Origin: Bradyrhizobium commune
GTDB taxonomy: Bacteria; Pseudomonadota; Alphaproteobacteria; Rhizobiales; Xanthobacteraceae
Direction: 5' to 3'
Length of the DNA: 64,000 nucleotides
Assembly: GCF_015624505.1 (NCBI RefSeq)
Contig: NZ_CP061379.1
Location: forward strand, 1,984,001-2,048,000
How positions within the stretch are numbered: position 1 is the first letter of the stretch; each line of letters starts with the position of its first letter. Below the pieces are notes generated by a model. The model was not told the DNA's origin. It was given only the letters and a program-made list of their open reading frames with translations, and ran no database searches. Below, piece after piece: positions 1 through 9,013 of the stretch. The position numbers and the translations under genes are program-made.

Positions 1-5
1 CCGAG

Positions 6-1130
6 ATGAACGGGGCAAAATCGCTTCTGCAGGATCTGGACGACGCGATCGCGCGCGGCACCGACGAGAGCCGGACGCGGGCGTTGTGGCATGCGACCGA
101 CCTTCTGATCACCGGTCGCTATGTCGACGACGAGATCAGCATGTTCGGCGAGGTCATCGGCCGGCTTGCCGACGAGATCGAGATGGAGGCGCGGGCGCAG
201 CTCTCCGAATTGATGGCGGCGTGCGATCACGCTCCGCTCAACGTCATCGAGAAGCTCGCCCTCGACGACGAGATCGAGGTCGCAGGCCCGGTGCTGCGTG
301 ACTCCACCCGGCTCGACGAGAAGGTGCTGGTCGAAAGCGCCATGACCAAGGGCCAGTCGCATCTGCTCGCGATCTCCCAGCGCAAATCGATCGGCGAAGC
401 CGTGACCGACGTGCTGGTCAAGCGCGGCGACCAGGAGGTCGTGACTTCGGTTGCGAAGAACGAGGGCGCGCGTTTCTCCGGCTCCGGCCTGCTGCACATG
501 GTCCGGCGCGCCGAGGGCGATTCGATCCTCGCCGAGCAGATCGGCCTGCGCAAGGACGTGCCGCGGCACGTCTTCCAGCAGCTCATCTCCAAGGCGTCGG
601 AGGACGTCCGCCGCCGGCTCGAGACCGAGCGGCCGGAGATGATGGCGCAGATCCAGAGCTCGGTGACCGATGTCACCGGCGATCTCCAGTCCAAGTTCGG
701 CCCGTCCTCGCGCAGCTATTTCGTCGCCAAGCGCGTGGTGACGACGCAGTATCGCCAGGGCAACCTCAACCAAGATTCGATCGCCAATTACGCCCGCCAG
801 CATCGCTTCGACGAGGTGCAGATCGGCCTGTCGCTGCTGTCCGCGCTGCCGGTCGACGTGATCGAGCGCGCGCTGATGGACCGCAACCGCGAGATGCTGC
901 TGGTGCTGTGCAAGGCGCTCGCCTTCTCCTGGGACACGACGATGTCGCTGTTGTTCCTCGGCGCCAAGGATCATCTGATCACGGCGCGCGAGCTCCACGA
1001 CAACGAGCGCGATTTCGGCCGGCTCAAGGTCGAGACGTCGCGCAGCATCCTGAAGTTCTACCAGTCGCGCAAGAACAGCGCGGGTGCCGATGCAGCTGCG
1101 GGCCGTCAGCCCGAGCTTCAGGTCCACTGA
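6..1130 (+). CDS. DUF2336 domain-containing protein
   Basis: A 374-residue soluble, mostly helical protein that I recognise as the DUF2336 family, common in Bradyrhizobium and relatives. Its function is not established. It has no signal peptide or membrane segment. The N-terminal half is built of short helical units (EIGRLADEIE, LDDEIEVAGPVL) that resemble HEAT-like repeats, and it ends in a charged, alanine-rich tail. The ATG is five bases from the window edge, so no ribosome site can be judged. A small gene follows 27 bases downstream on the same strand, probably in the same transcript. Confidence 0.85.
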   Translation: MNGAKSLLQDLDDAIARGTDESRTRALWHATDLLITGRYVDDEISMFGEVIGRLADEIEMEARAQLSELMAACDHAPLNVIEKLALDDEIEVAGPVLRDSTRLDEKVLVESAMTKGQSHLLAISQRKSIGEAVTDVLVKRGDQEVVTSVAKNEGARFSGSGLLHMVRRAEGDSILAEQIGLRKDVPRHVFQQLISKASEDVRRRLETERPEMMAQIQSSVTDVTGDLQSKFGPSSRSYFVAKRVVTTQYRQGNLNQDSIANYARQHRFDEVQIGLSLLSALPVDVIERALMDRNREMLLVLCKALAFSWDTTMSLLFLGAKDHLITARELHDNERDFGRLKVETSRSILKFYQSRKNSAGADAAAGRQPELQVH

Positions 1131-1157
1131 GCGGAAAGCGAGAGAGGAGTATTGGCA

Positions 1158-1391
1158 ATGTTGCCTCAATTCGGCACCGCAGTTCGCAAGACCAAGAGCC
1201 TCAACGCCGAGGCGAGTGGATCGGCTCCGGACAAGGCCTCCGTCGATGCCGCCTGGCTCGTGCTGGAAGCCGCCAACGATCTCGGCGACCACGCCGCGGT
1301 CGAAGCCTGCCGCCGCGTCATCGACGCCGAGCTGAACGGCACGGTCGCCGGCAGCTCGGATCTCGATCTCGTGCTGGGGTATTTCCGCTAA
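1158..1391 (+). CDS. small conserved hypothetical protein
   Basis: A 77-residue protein with no recognised domain. It is alanine-rich with a helical centre (AAWLVLEAANDLGDHAAVEACRRVID) and has no signal peptide or membrane segment. The ATG at 1158 is preferred over the in-frame TTG at 1152 because AGGAG at 1145-1149 is 8 bases upstream of the ATG but only 2 from the TTG. It lies just after the DUF2336 gene and probably shares its transcript. A perfect 10-bp hairpin at 1468-1492 lies downstream. Confidence 0.6.
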   Translation: MLPQFGTAVRKTKSLNAEASGSAPDKASVDAAWLVLEAANDLGDHAAVEACRRVIDAELNGTVAGSSDLDLVLGYFR

Positions 1392-1924
1392 GCTTCGGAG
1401 CCTGATGCCCATTCTCCGGCCGTCAGGCGACCGGTATTGGCAAGGCCAGGACGCCACCTGGCTTGTCGCACCTCGCCAAGACGGCGAGGTGCCGGCCCCA
1501 CTTCTACCTTTGCGATAATTCATGACATGATGTAGCCTGCACTTGCAGGCGCCGTGAGGCGCCGGCGGGCAATGGGGTCTGGAGCGGTCGCGAGGGGGCG
1601 GCATGCCTTCTTTGTGAACCGTTTCACGCGGACGGACGTGCTTGCGGGTTATTCTGCATGCGCTCGGGACGCGGCCCTTCGCGGGCTGCCGTTGTCGTTT
1701 GTTTGAACATTGTCATTTGCTCGAAGATGATTGGAAGGCTTCCGGTGCGGGGCGCAGCTGCATCAGGGGTGCATGATCGCCGATTGCCTGCGCGGCGAAC
1801 GCATTGACGTCATTGTTGACCAGTGCCGGACGCGAGGCCGCGTTGATTGATCGCGGCGGCGGCCGGCTGGAAGTGCCGATTCAGAGTTGCCGTATTGAGA
1901 GCTTCACAGCCATTGGAGCCGAAT
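1392..1924. other. 533-base intergenic region
   Basis: No gene is supported here. It holds the strong hairpin at 1468-1492 and a GC-rich double hairpin near 1536-1565 (CCTGCACTTGCAGG followed by GGCGCCGTGAGGCGCC). The rest is presumably the upstream region of the dihaem cytochrome gene. An in-frame extension of that gene back to 1847 lacks a ribosome site and would bury the signal peptide, so it is not accepted. Confidence 0.5.
1468..1492 (+). terminator. hairpin downstream of the DUF2336 pair
   Basis: GCACCTCGCC and GGCGAGGTGC form a perfect 10-bp stem with a 5-base loop, about 75 bases after the stop at 1391. There is no U-run afterwards, so it may be a factor-assisted terminator or an mRNA 3' end stabiliser. 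Confidence 0.4.
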
Positions 1925-3601
1925 ATGAAATTTAATGTACGCGTAGCATTGCTTGCCATCGCGGCCGTTCTCGGCGTTTTCATTTGCGCTGCAGCCGACG
2001 ACAAGCCGACGCCGGCCAATCCCGTCCACCTGCAACAGGGCTGGACTACCGACACCGCTGACCGCTGGCATTTCATCTCGCAGGGGACGGCGCTGGTCCC
2101 CTATGAATGGTTTCTCGCGCTCGAGCAGCCGGGGCAGCCGCCGGGACAAACCGAGCTGATCAGGGCGCCTGCGAATTTGCAGCGGCTGGGCTTCCTCACA
2201 GAGCCCGTCAGCGCGACCAACCCGGACGGTCTCGGCGTCGGTCTCTACAGCACGCCGGTCGATATTCAGGACGGCCGGCATGCGTGCTGGAAGGGCAAAT
2301 GGCTCGGCCTGGGCTGCGCGGGTTGCCACACCGGGCAAGTCAGCTATCGCGGCCAGCAGATCCGCATCGAGGGCGGCCCGTCCCATATTGATATCGATAC
2401 GTTCGTCGAACAGCTCGTCGGGTCCATCACCGACGTCCTCACGGATAGGCAGGGGGCCAAGCAGCGCTTCCTGGCGCGGGTGAAGGCTTCGCCCGCTGAT
2501 CTCAGCACCGGGCTGCCATGTTTTGGCGAAGTTTTGCAGGCCGCGGACAAGTTCAACCAGATCGTAGGTGCGAACTCGGGCGATACGGCGAACGGTGCGG
2601 GCCGGCTGGACGCGCATGGCGCCGGCCTGAATCAGCTTCTTGCGGGCCCCTTCAGGCTGATGAGCGACAAGACGGACATCGGTGAGACCAGGAACTACGC
2701 GCACCTGACAGCGCCGGTCAGATATCCGGCGCTGTGGGACACGCCGCGCTTCAGCTGGGTACTGTACAACGGCTCCATCCGTCAGCCGCTGACGCGCAGC
2801 CTTGTCGAAGCGCTCGGTGTGCTGGCGCCGATCAAGCACGATGCTACGATGATCACACCCGACGTGACCCACGGGATTCAGATGGAGAATGTGGTGTGGG
2901 GACAGCGGGCGCTGATGGATCTGCGCTCGCCGCGCTGGCCGGAATCGATCCTGGGTGCGCCTGACCAGAAGCAGGTGGCACGCGGCGGGCTCGTTTATGC
3001 GAGCGCCTGCGCCGATTGCCACGATGCCGCTCCCGCCGTGGCGCCTCCCGGGGCCTGCGACGAGATCCAGATCCCGCTGGTCGATCTCGACAAGATCGGC
3101 ACTGACCCCGAGCAGGCGACGACGTTCAACAGCCGCAAGATTGCGCTGTCGAAGATCGGAGGCCCGGACTCCATGTCCAACTACAAGGCCGCAGAAGCTC
3201 TCACCGGCATCATTGCCGACCAATGGATTGCGAAATCCAAGGGCAATGCGGCGGCTGCGGCCGAGATCAACTGCGGCCGTCCAAACCGGTACAGGGGCCC
3301 GCTCGCGTACCGGGCAAGGCCGCTGAACGGGATCTGGGCGATGGCGCCGTATCTGCACAACGGCTCCGTGCCGTCGCTGTATGACCTCCTCGTTTTGCCG
3401 GGCCAGCGGCCGAAGACGTTCTATGTCGGCAATTGGGAGTTCGACCCGGCAAAGGTCGGATATCAGATGTCGAGCCGGACGCCTGGCGCATTCCTGTTCG
3501 ACACCTCCGTGCGCGGCAATTCGAACGCCGGGCACATTTATGGAACGGATCTGAGCGAGGACGACCGCAGGGCGCTGATCGAGTATCTCAAGACACTGTG
3601 A
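1925..3601 (+). CDS. RoxA-like dihaem cytochrome c (peroxidase/MauG-related)
   Basis: A 558-residue exported dihaem c-type cytochrome. Residues 1-24 form a signal peptide. Haem-binding motifs are CAGCH at 131-135 and CADCH at 362-366. The N-terminal part carries SQGTALVPYEWFLALEQ, a signature I associate with the RoxA/dihaem peroxidase-like family, and the C-terminal half has RARPLNGIWAMAPYLHNGSVPSL, typical of dihaem peroxidases. RoxA itself cleaves rubber oxidatively. Most relatives have unknown substrates, so only a periplasmic haem oxidoreductase is claimed. The start is set by GGAG at 1915 before the ATG and by the signal peptide. The gene stands alone, convergent with the next one. Confidence 0.82.
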   Translation: MKFNVRVALLAIAAVLGVFICAAADDKPTPANPVHLQQGWTTDTADRWHFISQGTALVPYEWFLALEQPGQPPGQTELIRAPANLQRLGFLTEPVSATNPDGLGVGLYSTPVDIQDGRHACWKGKWLGLGCAGCHTGQVSYRGQQIRIEGGPSHIDIDTFVEQLVGSITDVLTDRQGAKQRFLARVKASPADLSTGLPCFGEVLQAADKFNQIVGANSGDTANGAGRLDAHGAGLNQLLAGPFRLMSDKTDIGETRNYAHLTAPVRYPALWDTPRFSWVLYNGSIRQPLTRSLVEALGVLAPIKHDATMITPDVTHGIQMENVVWGQRALMDLRSPRWPESILGAPDQKQVARGGLVYASACADCHDAAPAVAPPGACDEIQIPLVDLDKIGTDPEQATTFNSRKIALSKIGGPDSMSNYKAAEALTGIIADQWIAKSKGNAAAAAEINCGRPNRYRGPLAYRARPLNGIWAMAPYLHNGSVPSLYDLLVLPGQRPKTFYVGNWEFDPAKVGYQMSSRTPGAFLFDTSVRGNSNAGHIYGTDLSEDDRRALIEYLKTL

Positions 3602-3625
3602 GGCAAGACGCCGTGAGCCTGCCGC

Positions 3626-4480
3626 TCAATCCTTGCGGCAGGTGAAGCAGTAATAGGGGCATTCGCCGTTCGCAAACGACGTATGGAGCTGCGTGCCTGG
3701 AATGCCCGCGAACTCGTGCGACACGCCGCGCAGGAGCCGCGGCACGATCTCGGCTGCGAGCGCGGTCCGCCGCGCGCCGTCGAGCTCGAGGGCGCGCGCC
3801 ACATTGGCCGTGATGTCGTCCTCCTTGACGAGGCGCAGGCGCGACTGCTGGAGGGACTCTCGCGGAAACACGTCCTTGGACCGGTCCTCGAAGCAGGCCA
3901 TCAGGAATTCGCCGCCGGGCCTGAGCACGCGGTGGACCTCATCGAGGAAGCGCACCATGTCGCCATAATGCTGCGCGCTCTCGACATTGATCACCGCATC
4001 GAAACTGTCGTTCTCGAACGGCAGGCTGAGCGCATTGCCGACGCGGAAGGCGAGGTTGCCCTGATCGGCATAGCGGGCCTGGCTAAATCGGATCGCCGGC
4101 TTGCAGATGTCGAGCCCGGTGTAGCTCGCAGGCTGGAGATAGCGCGCGACGTAGGATGCGCCGCCGCCGCGGCCGCATCCGACCTCCAGCACGTCCTTCC
4201 CGGCGATCGCACTCCCCGACACCGTGTGGTGATAGAGCTGGATCGCATAGCGATCGGGCTCGTCCGCCTCTTGCAGGTCAACCTGGTCGCCGTTCAGCGA
4301 GGCGTAGCCGTAATTGAGGAATCGGATGGCCGCGCCCCTGTCGAGATTGCTCACCAGGGAGTACCAGGCGTTGGTGAAGAGGTGGCGGGCGGCGCGCGAA
4401 TAGAACAGTTTTACGACAGCCGAGTGAACGGGGCTTGTCTCGGTTGGATACAGATCCTGCTTCACGAGGAATACTCTCAC
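3626..4480 (-). CDS. class I SAM-dependent methyltransferase
   Basis: A 284-residue methyltransferase. The SAM-binding motif I is DVLEVGCGRGGGASYVA, followed by the acidic strand end TGLDI and motif IV/post-motif INVESAQHYGD and RVLRPGGEFLMACF. The last 70 residues form a variable cap, and the sequence ends with a Cys-rich CPYYCFTCRKD tail. It resembles the mycobacterial phthiotriol-type lipid methyltransferase family, but the substrate cannot be read from the sequence. It is transcribed towards the dihaem cytochrome gene and divergently from the cyclase at 4644. Confidence 0.8.
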   Translation of the reverse strand: MRVFLVKQDLYPTETSPVHSAVVKLFYSRAARHLFTNAWYSLVSNLDRGAAIRFLNYGYASLNGDQVDLQEADEPDRYAIQLYHHTVSGSAIAGKDVLEVGCGRGGGASYVARYLQPASYTGLDICKPAIRFSQARYADQGNLAFRVGNALSLPFENDSFDAVINVESAQHYGDMVRFLDEVHRVLRPGGEFLMACFEDRSKDVFPRESLQQSRLRLVKEDDITANVARALELDGARRTALAAEIVPRLLRGVSHEFAGIPGTQLHTSFANGECPYYCFTCRKD

Positions 4481-4582
4481 GCGAAAATGGGGAACGCTTC
4501 CACCATCAAGGATGGGCCAAGGCCTTCAATGCGTCAAATGGCTTTCGATGCGTCAACAATGACGACGTGTGCCTAGCGCGAT

Positions 4583-4609
4583 TGACTTCATTCGGACGGA
4601 AGATATACT
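4583..4609 (+). promoter_or_regulatory. putative promoter of the cyclase gene
   Basis: TTGACT at 4583-4588 and TATACT at 4604-4609, spaced 15 bases, sit in a locally AT-rich stretch about 35 bases before the start of the large cyclase gene. The short spacer weakens the call. Confidence 0.4.
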
Positions 4610-4643
4610 TTAGGTTTAGTACAATAATGCTGGACCGCGGGTG

Positions 4644-7600
4644 ATGACTGGGCAGGTTGCTGCCTGGTTGGAGAAGGTCGGCCTCCCTCAATATCTGAAG
4701 TCCTTTTCCGACCACGGCATTGATTTCGACATTCTTTCCGAGATTACCGATCGCGACCTCGCAAGCATGGGTGTCGTGCTCGGGCATCGCCGCAAGCTGC
4801 TGCGCTCGATTGCCGAGCTGGACGTGCCGGAGCCGCGTCTTGCCGCACCCAAGGTCGACACGGGGGCCGAGCGCCGTCAGCTCACGATCATGTTCTGCGA
4901 TCTGGTCGGCTCGACCGCATTGTCGCAGCGCTTCGATCCCGAGGAGATGCGCGAGATCCTTCAGGCCTATCGCGAGGCCGCGACCGCCGTCATCGCCCGC
5001 TATGACGGCATCGTCTCGCGCTTGGTGGGCGACGGAATTCTGTCGTATTTCGGCTATCCGTCCGCCCATGAGGACGATGCCGAACGCGCGGTGCGCGCAG
5101 GGCTCGAGACCATCGCCGCCGTTCAGGCCATCAAGGCGCAGCCGGATCTCCAGCTGGAGGTACGCATCGGGATTGCGACCGGGCTCGTCGTCGTCGGCGA
5201 TCTCATCGCAAAGGGCGCGTCGAGCCGGCTCGAGGTGATCGGCGAAACGCCCAACCTCGCGGCAAGGATGCAGACATTCGCCGATCCCGGCTCCGTCATC
5301 ATCGCGTCCTCGACGCGGCGGCTGCTCGGCAATCTGTTCCAGCTGCGCCAGCTCGGAACGCGCTCGATCAAGGGCTTCAGCGAGCCCATCGAGGTCTGGG
5401 CGGTGGATGCTGCGTCCGCGCTCTCGAGCCGCTTCGAAGCCTACCACTCCCAGGGTCTCGTCGGGTTCGTCGGCCGCGAGCAGGAGCTGGATCGGCTTGC
5501 GGAGTGCAAGCAGCGGGCCTGGCGCGGCCAGGGCCAGGTCGTGCTGATTTCGGGCGAGCCGGGTATCGGCAAGTCGCGGCTCGCGGCGCATTTCCTCAGC
5601 GAGCGGGTCGCAGCCGAGCCGCACATCCGCTTGCGCTATCAGTGCTCGCCGCATCACCGCGCCAGCGCGCTTTACCCGGTCATCACGCAGCTTCAGCGGG
5701 CCGCGAAGCTCGGGCCGGGCGATACCAATCCGCAGCGGCTGCGCAAGCTCGAAGCCTTGCTCGGACGGACCAATCTGAAGACGCCAACGCTGGTGCCGCT
5801 GTTTGCGGATCTGCTGTCGATCCCGACCGACGGACGCTATCTGCCACTCGCATGGACGCCGCAGCAGCTGCGCCGCAATACGCTGGCGGCGCTGATCCAG
5901 CGTCTCCAGCGTCTGAGCACCGAGGCGCCGGTGTTCTGCATCGTCGAAGATCTGCATTGGGCGGATGCGACCTCGCTCGAGCTGCTCGAGCTCGCGGTCA
6001 GGCTTGCCGACCAGCTTCGCGTCCTGCTGGTCCTGACATTCCGGGACGAGTTCACGCTGCCGTGGATGGGCCCGGCGAACATGACGACGCTGGAGCTCGG
6101 ACGGCTCAAGGAGACCGATGTCGAGCGCATGATCACCGATGTGGTCGGAAGCCGCTCGGTCCCGTCCGAGCTCGTCACGCAAATCGCGGCGCGGACCGAC
6201 GGCATCCCGTTGTTCGTCGAGGAGTTGACGCGTACCGTGCTAGAGATGGGCATCCTCGAAAAGACCGATGGCGGCCGTTACAGGATCGGCGGCAGCCTGC
6301 CGCGCCTTTCGATACCCTCGACGCTGCAGGATTCGCTGATGGCACGGCTCGACCGGCTCGGCCCGGCCAAGGAAGTCGCGCAAGTGTGCGCCGTGATCGG
6401 CCGCGAGTTCTCCGATGTGCTGCTGCGCGCCATCGCCGACAAGGACGATGCCGAGCTCGATGCCCAGCTCGCCCAGCTCGAACGCGCCGAACTGATCTTC
6501 CGCAGCCGCTCCGCACCCGAAGGGGTCTATACGTTCAAGCACGCTCTGGTGCAGGACACCGCTTACGAGAGCCTGCTCAAGAGCAGCCGGCGCAGATTGC
6601 ACGAGCGGATCGCCGCAGCGCTCCAGGACCAGTTTCCGGACATTGCGGCGGCATCGCCCGAAATCGCCGCGCATCATCTCACCCAGGCGGGCCTGGTCGA
6701 GGACGCCGTGGAATGGTGGGGCAAGGCCGGCGACCGCGCGCTGCGCCGCTCGGCCTATCACGAAGCCATCGCGCATCTGACCAAGGCGATCGGCCTCGCC
6801 GAGGGTTTGAGCGAAAGCCCGGCCGGGCAGAGCCGGCGGCTGCAAGTGCAGATCGCCTATGGCAACGCGCTGATCGCGACGCGCGGATATGGCGCGCCGG
6901 AGACGTCGGTCGCCTTCACGCGGGCGCGGGAGCTTGCATCCAGGCTCAAGGGCGCTCCCGAGCGGTTCGCCGCGACCTACGGCCTCTGGGTCGGAAGCCT
7001 CGTTCGCAGCGAGCTCGGATCGATGCAGGAGCTGGCGCGGGCCTTCCTGCACGATACGGGCGATCGACCAGACTCACCGGAGGCGGGGATCGCCCATCGC
7101 GTCGGCGGCATGACGCGCTGGTTCGAGGGCAATTTCGTCGATGCCAAGCAGCATCTCGAGCAGGCGCTGACCATCTACCGCTACGAGCACGACAAGAATC
7201 TCGCCTTCCTGTACGGGCATGATTACGGCATCGCGGCGGCGATCTACCTCGCGCTGGTGCTCTGGCCGCTCGGCGAGGTCGATCGCGCCGAGCAATTGGC
7301 ACAGGAGTCGATCCGGCGCGCCGCGGACAGCGGCCATGTCGCGACGATGGTCTACGCGCATTTCCACAAGATCGTTCTCGAGGCGGTTCGCGGCAGCCCC
7401 GAGCGGGCCAAGCCGCATGTCGATGCCGTCATCGAGCTCAGCCGCGAGCACGGCCTGCTGCTCTACACGCGGGCGGGCAAATTCTGGAACGGCTGGATCC
7501 GCTGCCATCTGGGCGATCGCGCGGTCGGGCTCCAGGCGATGCAGGACTCGATCGGACTGCCGCTGGTTGGCAAGATGGCGACCGGGCTCTACGTGCCCCT

Positions 7601-8015
7601 GACCTGGGCGTTGCTTGCGGAGGCCAAGGCCGGCGAGGGGCAGTTCGACGACGCGCTCGCGATCCTCGACGAGCAGCTCGTCGAGGTGGAGCGCACCGGC
7701 CAGGAATGGTTCACCACCGAGATCCACCGCCGGCGCGGCGAGCTGATGCTGCGCAAGGATCCGCGAGATATTGTCGCAGCCGAGGCCGCCTTCACGCTCG
7801 CCCTCGAGACCGCGCGCCGGCAGCAGGCGGCCACGTTCGAGCTGCGGGCCGCGCTCTCGCTCGGCAGATTGTATCTCGCCAGCGGAACGGGCGAGCAGGC
7901 GCGCGCGGTGCTCGCGCCCATCGTGGGCAAGTTCACCAGCACACAGGAGCTGCCGGAAATTTTCGAGGCACGCGAGGCCCTGGACCGTTCGATCAAGACA
8001 AGCCCATGCAATTGA
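4644..8015 (+). CDS. SAM domain - adenylate/guanylate cyclase - AAA ATPase - TPR protein
   Basis: A 1123-residue multidomain signalling protein. Domains in order are a sterile alpha motif (about 5-62, WLEKVGLPQYLKSF), a class III nucleotide cyclase (about 76-245) with metal aspartates in TIMFCDLVGST and RLVGDGILSYFG, an AAA/STAND ATPase with Walker A GEPGIGKS near 306-313 and Walker B-like VFCIVEDLHWAD, then a long TPR-like helical tail from about 660. No membrane segment or signal peptide is visible, so it is probably cytoplasmic. Such fusions are frequent in Bradyrhizobium and probably link protein or ligand sensing to cyclic nucleotide synthesis. The start may also be the GTG at 4641. Its 3' end overlaps the hydroxylase gene by 10 bases. 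Confidence 0.9.
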   Translation: MTGQVAAWLEKVGLPQYLKSFSDHGIDFDILSEITDRDLASMGVVLGHRRKLLRSIAELDVPEPRLAAPKVDTGAERRQLTIMFCDLVGSTALSQRFDPEEMREILQAYREAATAVIARYDGIVSRLVGDGILSYFGYPSAHEDDAERAVRAGLETIAAVQAIKAQPDLQLEVRIGIATGLVVVGDLIAKGASSRLEVIGETPNLAARMQTFADPGSVIIASSTRRLLGNLFQLRQLGTRSIKGFSEPIEVWAVDAASALSSRFEAYHSQGLVGFVGREQELDRLAECKQRAWRGQGQVVLISGEPGIGKSRLAAHFLSERVAAEPHIRLRYQCSPHHRASALYPVITQLQRAAKLGPGDTNPQRLRKLEALLGRTNLKTPTLVPLFADLLSIPTDGRYLPLAWTPQQLRRNTLAALIQRLQRLSTEAPVFCIVEDLHWADATSLELLELAVRLADQLRVLLVLTFRDEFTLPWMGPANMTTLELGRLKETDVERMITDVVGSRSVPSELVTQIAARTDGIPLFVEELTRTVLEMGILEKTDGGRYRIGGSLPRLSIPSTLQDSLMARLDRLGPAKEVAQVCAVIGREFSDVLLRAIADKDDAELDAQLAQLERAELIFRSRSAPEGVYTFKHALVQDTAYESLLKSSRRRLHERIAAALQDQFPDIAAASPEIAAHHLTQAGLVEDAVEWWGKAGDRALRRSAYHEAIAHLTKAIGLAEGLSESPAGQSRRLQVQIAYGNALIATRGYGAPETSVAFTRARELASRLKGAPERFAATYGLWVGSLVRSELGSMQELARAFLHDTGDRPDSPEAGIAHRVGGMTRWFEGNFVDAKQHLEQALTIYRYEHDKNLAFLYGHDYGIAAAIYLALVLWPLGEVDRAEQLAQESIRRAADSGHVATMVYAHFHKIVLEAVRGSPERAKPHVDAVIELSREHGLLLYTRAGKFWNGWIRCHLGDRAVGLQAMQDSIGLPLVGKMATGLYVPLTWALLAEAKAGEGQFDDALAILDEQLVEVERTGQEWFTTEIHRRRGELMLRKDPRDIVAAEAAFTLALETARRQQAATFELRAALSLGRLYLASGTGEQARAVLAPIVGKFTSTQELPEIFEAREALDRSIKTSPCN

Positions 8016-8542
8016 ACAGGTTCCTGTATTTCGCCGATTACGTCATCTATCCCCTGGCAAGCGCCGGGCTGGTTGCGGTCTCGTTGCTCAAGACCGATCC
8101 GCTGCGCTGGGAACAGGCGGCGATCGGCTTCGTGTGCGGTCTGGCGCTATGGAGTCTCGCCGAGTACGTCATCCATCGCTTCGCCCTGCACGGTCCGGCT
8201 TTTCTTGCAGCCTTGCACGACGTGCACCATACCGATCCGCGCGCGCTGGTCGGCTCGCCGCTCTGGCTGAGTCTGGGCTCGATCTTCCTCGGATCGCTGC
8301 TGCCGATCTGGCTCGCGATCGGCTTTGCGACGGCGTGCGCGGTGACGGCGGGGCTGATGATGGGCTACATCTATTTCGGTCTGCTTCACCACGTCGTTCA
8401 TCACCACCACATCAAGCGCGGCACCTATCTGTGGCGATTGAAGCGCCGTCACGCCCTGCATCATTACGGCAAGACGCCGTGCAATTTCGGCGTGGTCACC
8501 AGCCTGTGGGATCACGTGTTCGGGACGTTCCGCCCGGAGTGA
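8006..8542 (+). CDS. fatty acid hydroxylase/sterol desaturase superfamily membrane protein
   Basis: A 178-residue integral membrane protein with about four hydrophobic segments and the histidine clusters of the di-iron fatty acid hydroxylase superfamily: HRFALH, HDVHH, HHVVHHHH and HALHHYGK. It probably oxidises a membrane lipid, but the substrate is unknown. The ATG at 8006 lies inside the end of the cyclase gene (10-base overlap in another frame), which implies translational coupling. A longer upstream frame is only a shadow of the cyclase. Confidence 0.85.
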   Translation: MQLNRFLYFADYVIYPLASAGLVAVSLLKTDPLRWEQAAIGFVCGLALWSLAEYVIHRFALHGPAFLAALHDVHHTDPRALVGSPLWLSLGSIFLGSLLPIWLAIGFATACAVTAGLMMGYIYFGLLHHVVHHHHIKRGTYLWRLKRRHALHHYGKTPCNFGVVTSLWDHVFGTFRPE

Positions 8543-8559
8543 GCGGCGCAATCGTCAGC

Positions 8560-8919
8560 TCAGCCGCAATTCCAGATCGCGCCGATCGGCGTTCGCGTCC
8601 AGCACGGGCCGAAGCTGCCGCCATTGTAGCGGGGGCCGCCAAAGCCGGGCCGGCCGAAATAGTGCCAGTCGCCGTTCCAGCCGTAATAATAGGGCACCGG
8701 GTCGATATACCAGTTGCGCCGGTTGTCGCGCGCGTAGCGTCGCAGGCCGTTCTTCTGCATGTAGAGCGGCTGGCTGTTGCTCAGCGGCTGCCGATAGCCC
8801 GGCAGGAAGCCGTAGCCATGCCAGCTTTGCTTGGGCTTCTTGTCGACCGCCGCAGCCGGCGCGAAGACCGGCAGCAGCGACACGATGACAGCAATGAATA
8901 GACACATCAGGCGGGACAT
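8560..8919 (-). CDS. small secreted Tyr/Trp-rich hypothetical protein
   Basis: A 119-residue protein with a signal peptide (MSRLMCLFIAVIVSLLPVFA, cleaved after about residue 25). The mature part is rich in Gly, Tyr, Trp and Asn (DPVPYYYGWNGDWHYFG) and ends with two cysteines. No known domain is recognised, but similar small exported proteins are common in Bradyrhizobium. An alternative ATG at 8955 would add 12 residues before the signal peptide and is less likely. It converges with the hydroxylase gene. Confidence 0.6.
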   Translation of the reverse strand: MSRLMCLFIAVIVSLLPVFAPAAAVDKKPKQSWHGYGFLPGYRQPLSNSQPLYMQKNGLRRYARDNRRNWYIDPVPYYYGWNGDWHYFGRPGFGGPRYNGGSFGPCWTRTPIGAIWNCG

Positions 8920-9013
8920 GAATCGACCATAGACAGCCGATGCCGTGAAAGCCATTCAAATCCGAGTGCAACGGCGCGGCCGGGCCATGCCCGGCCGTGC
9001 TGTTGTTTCACGT

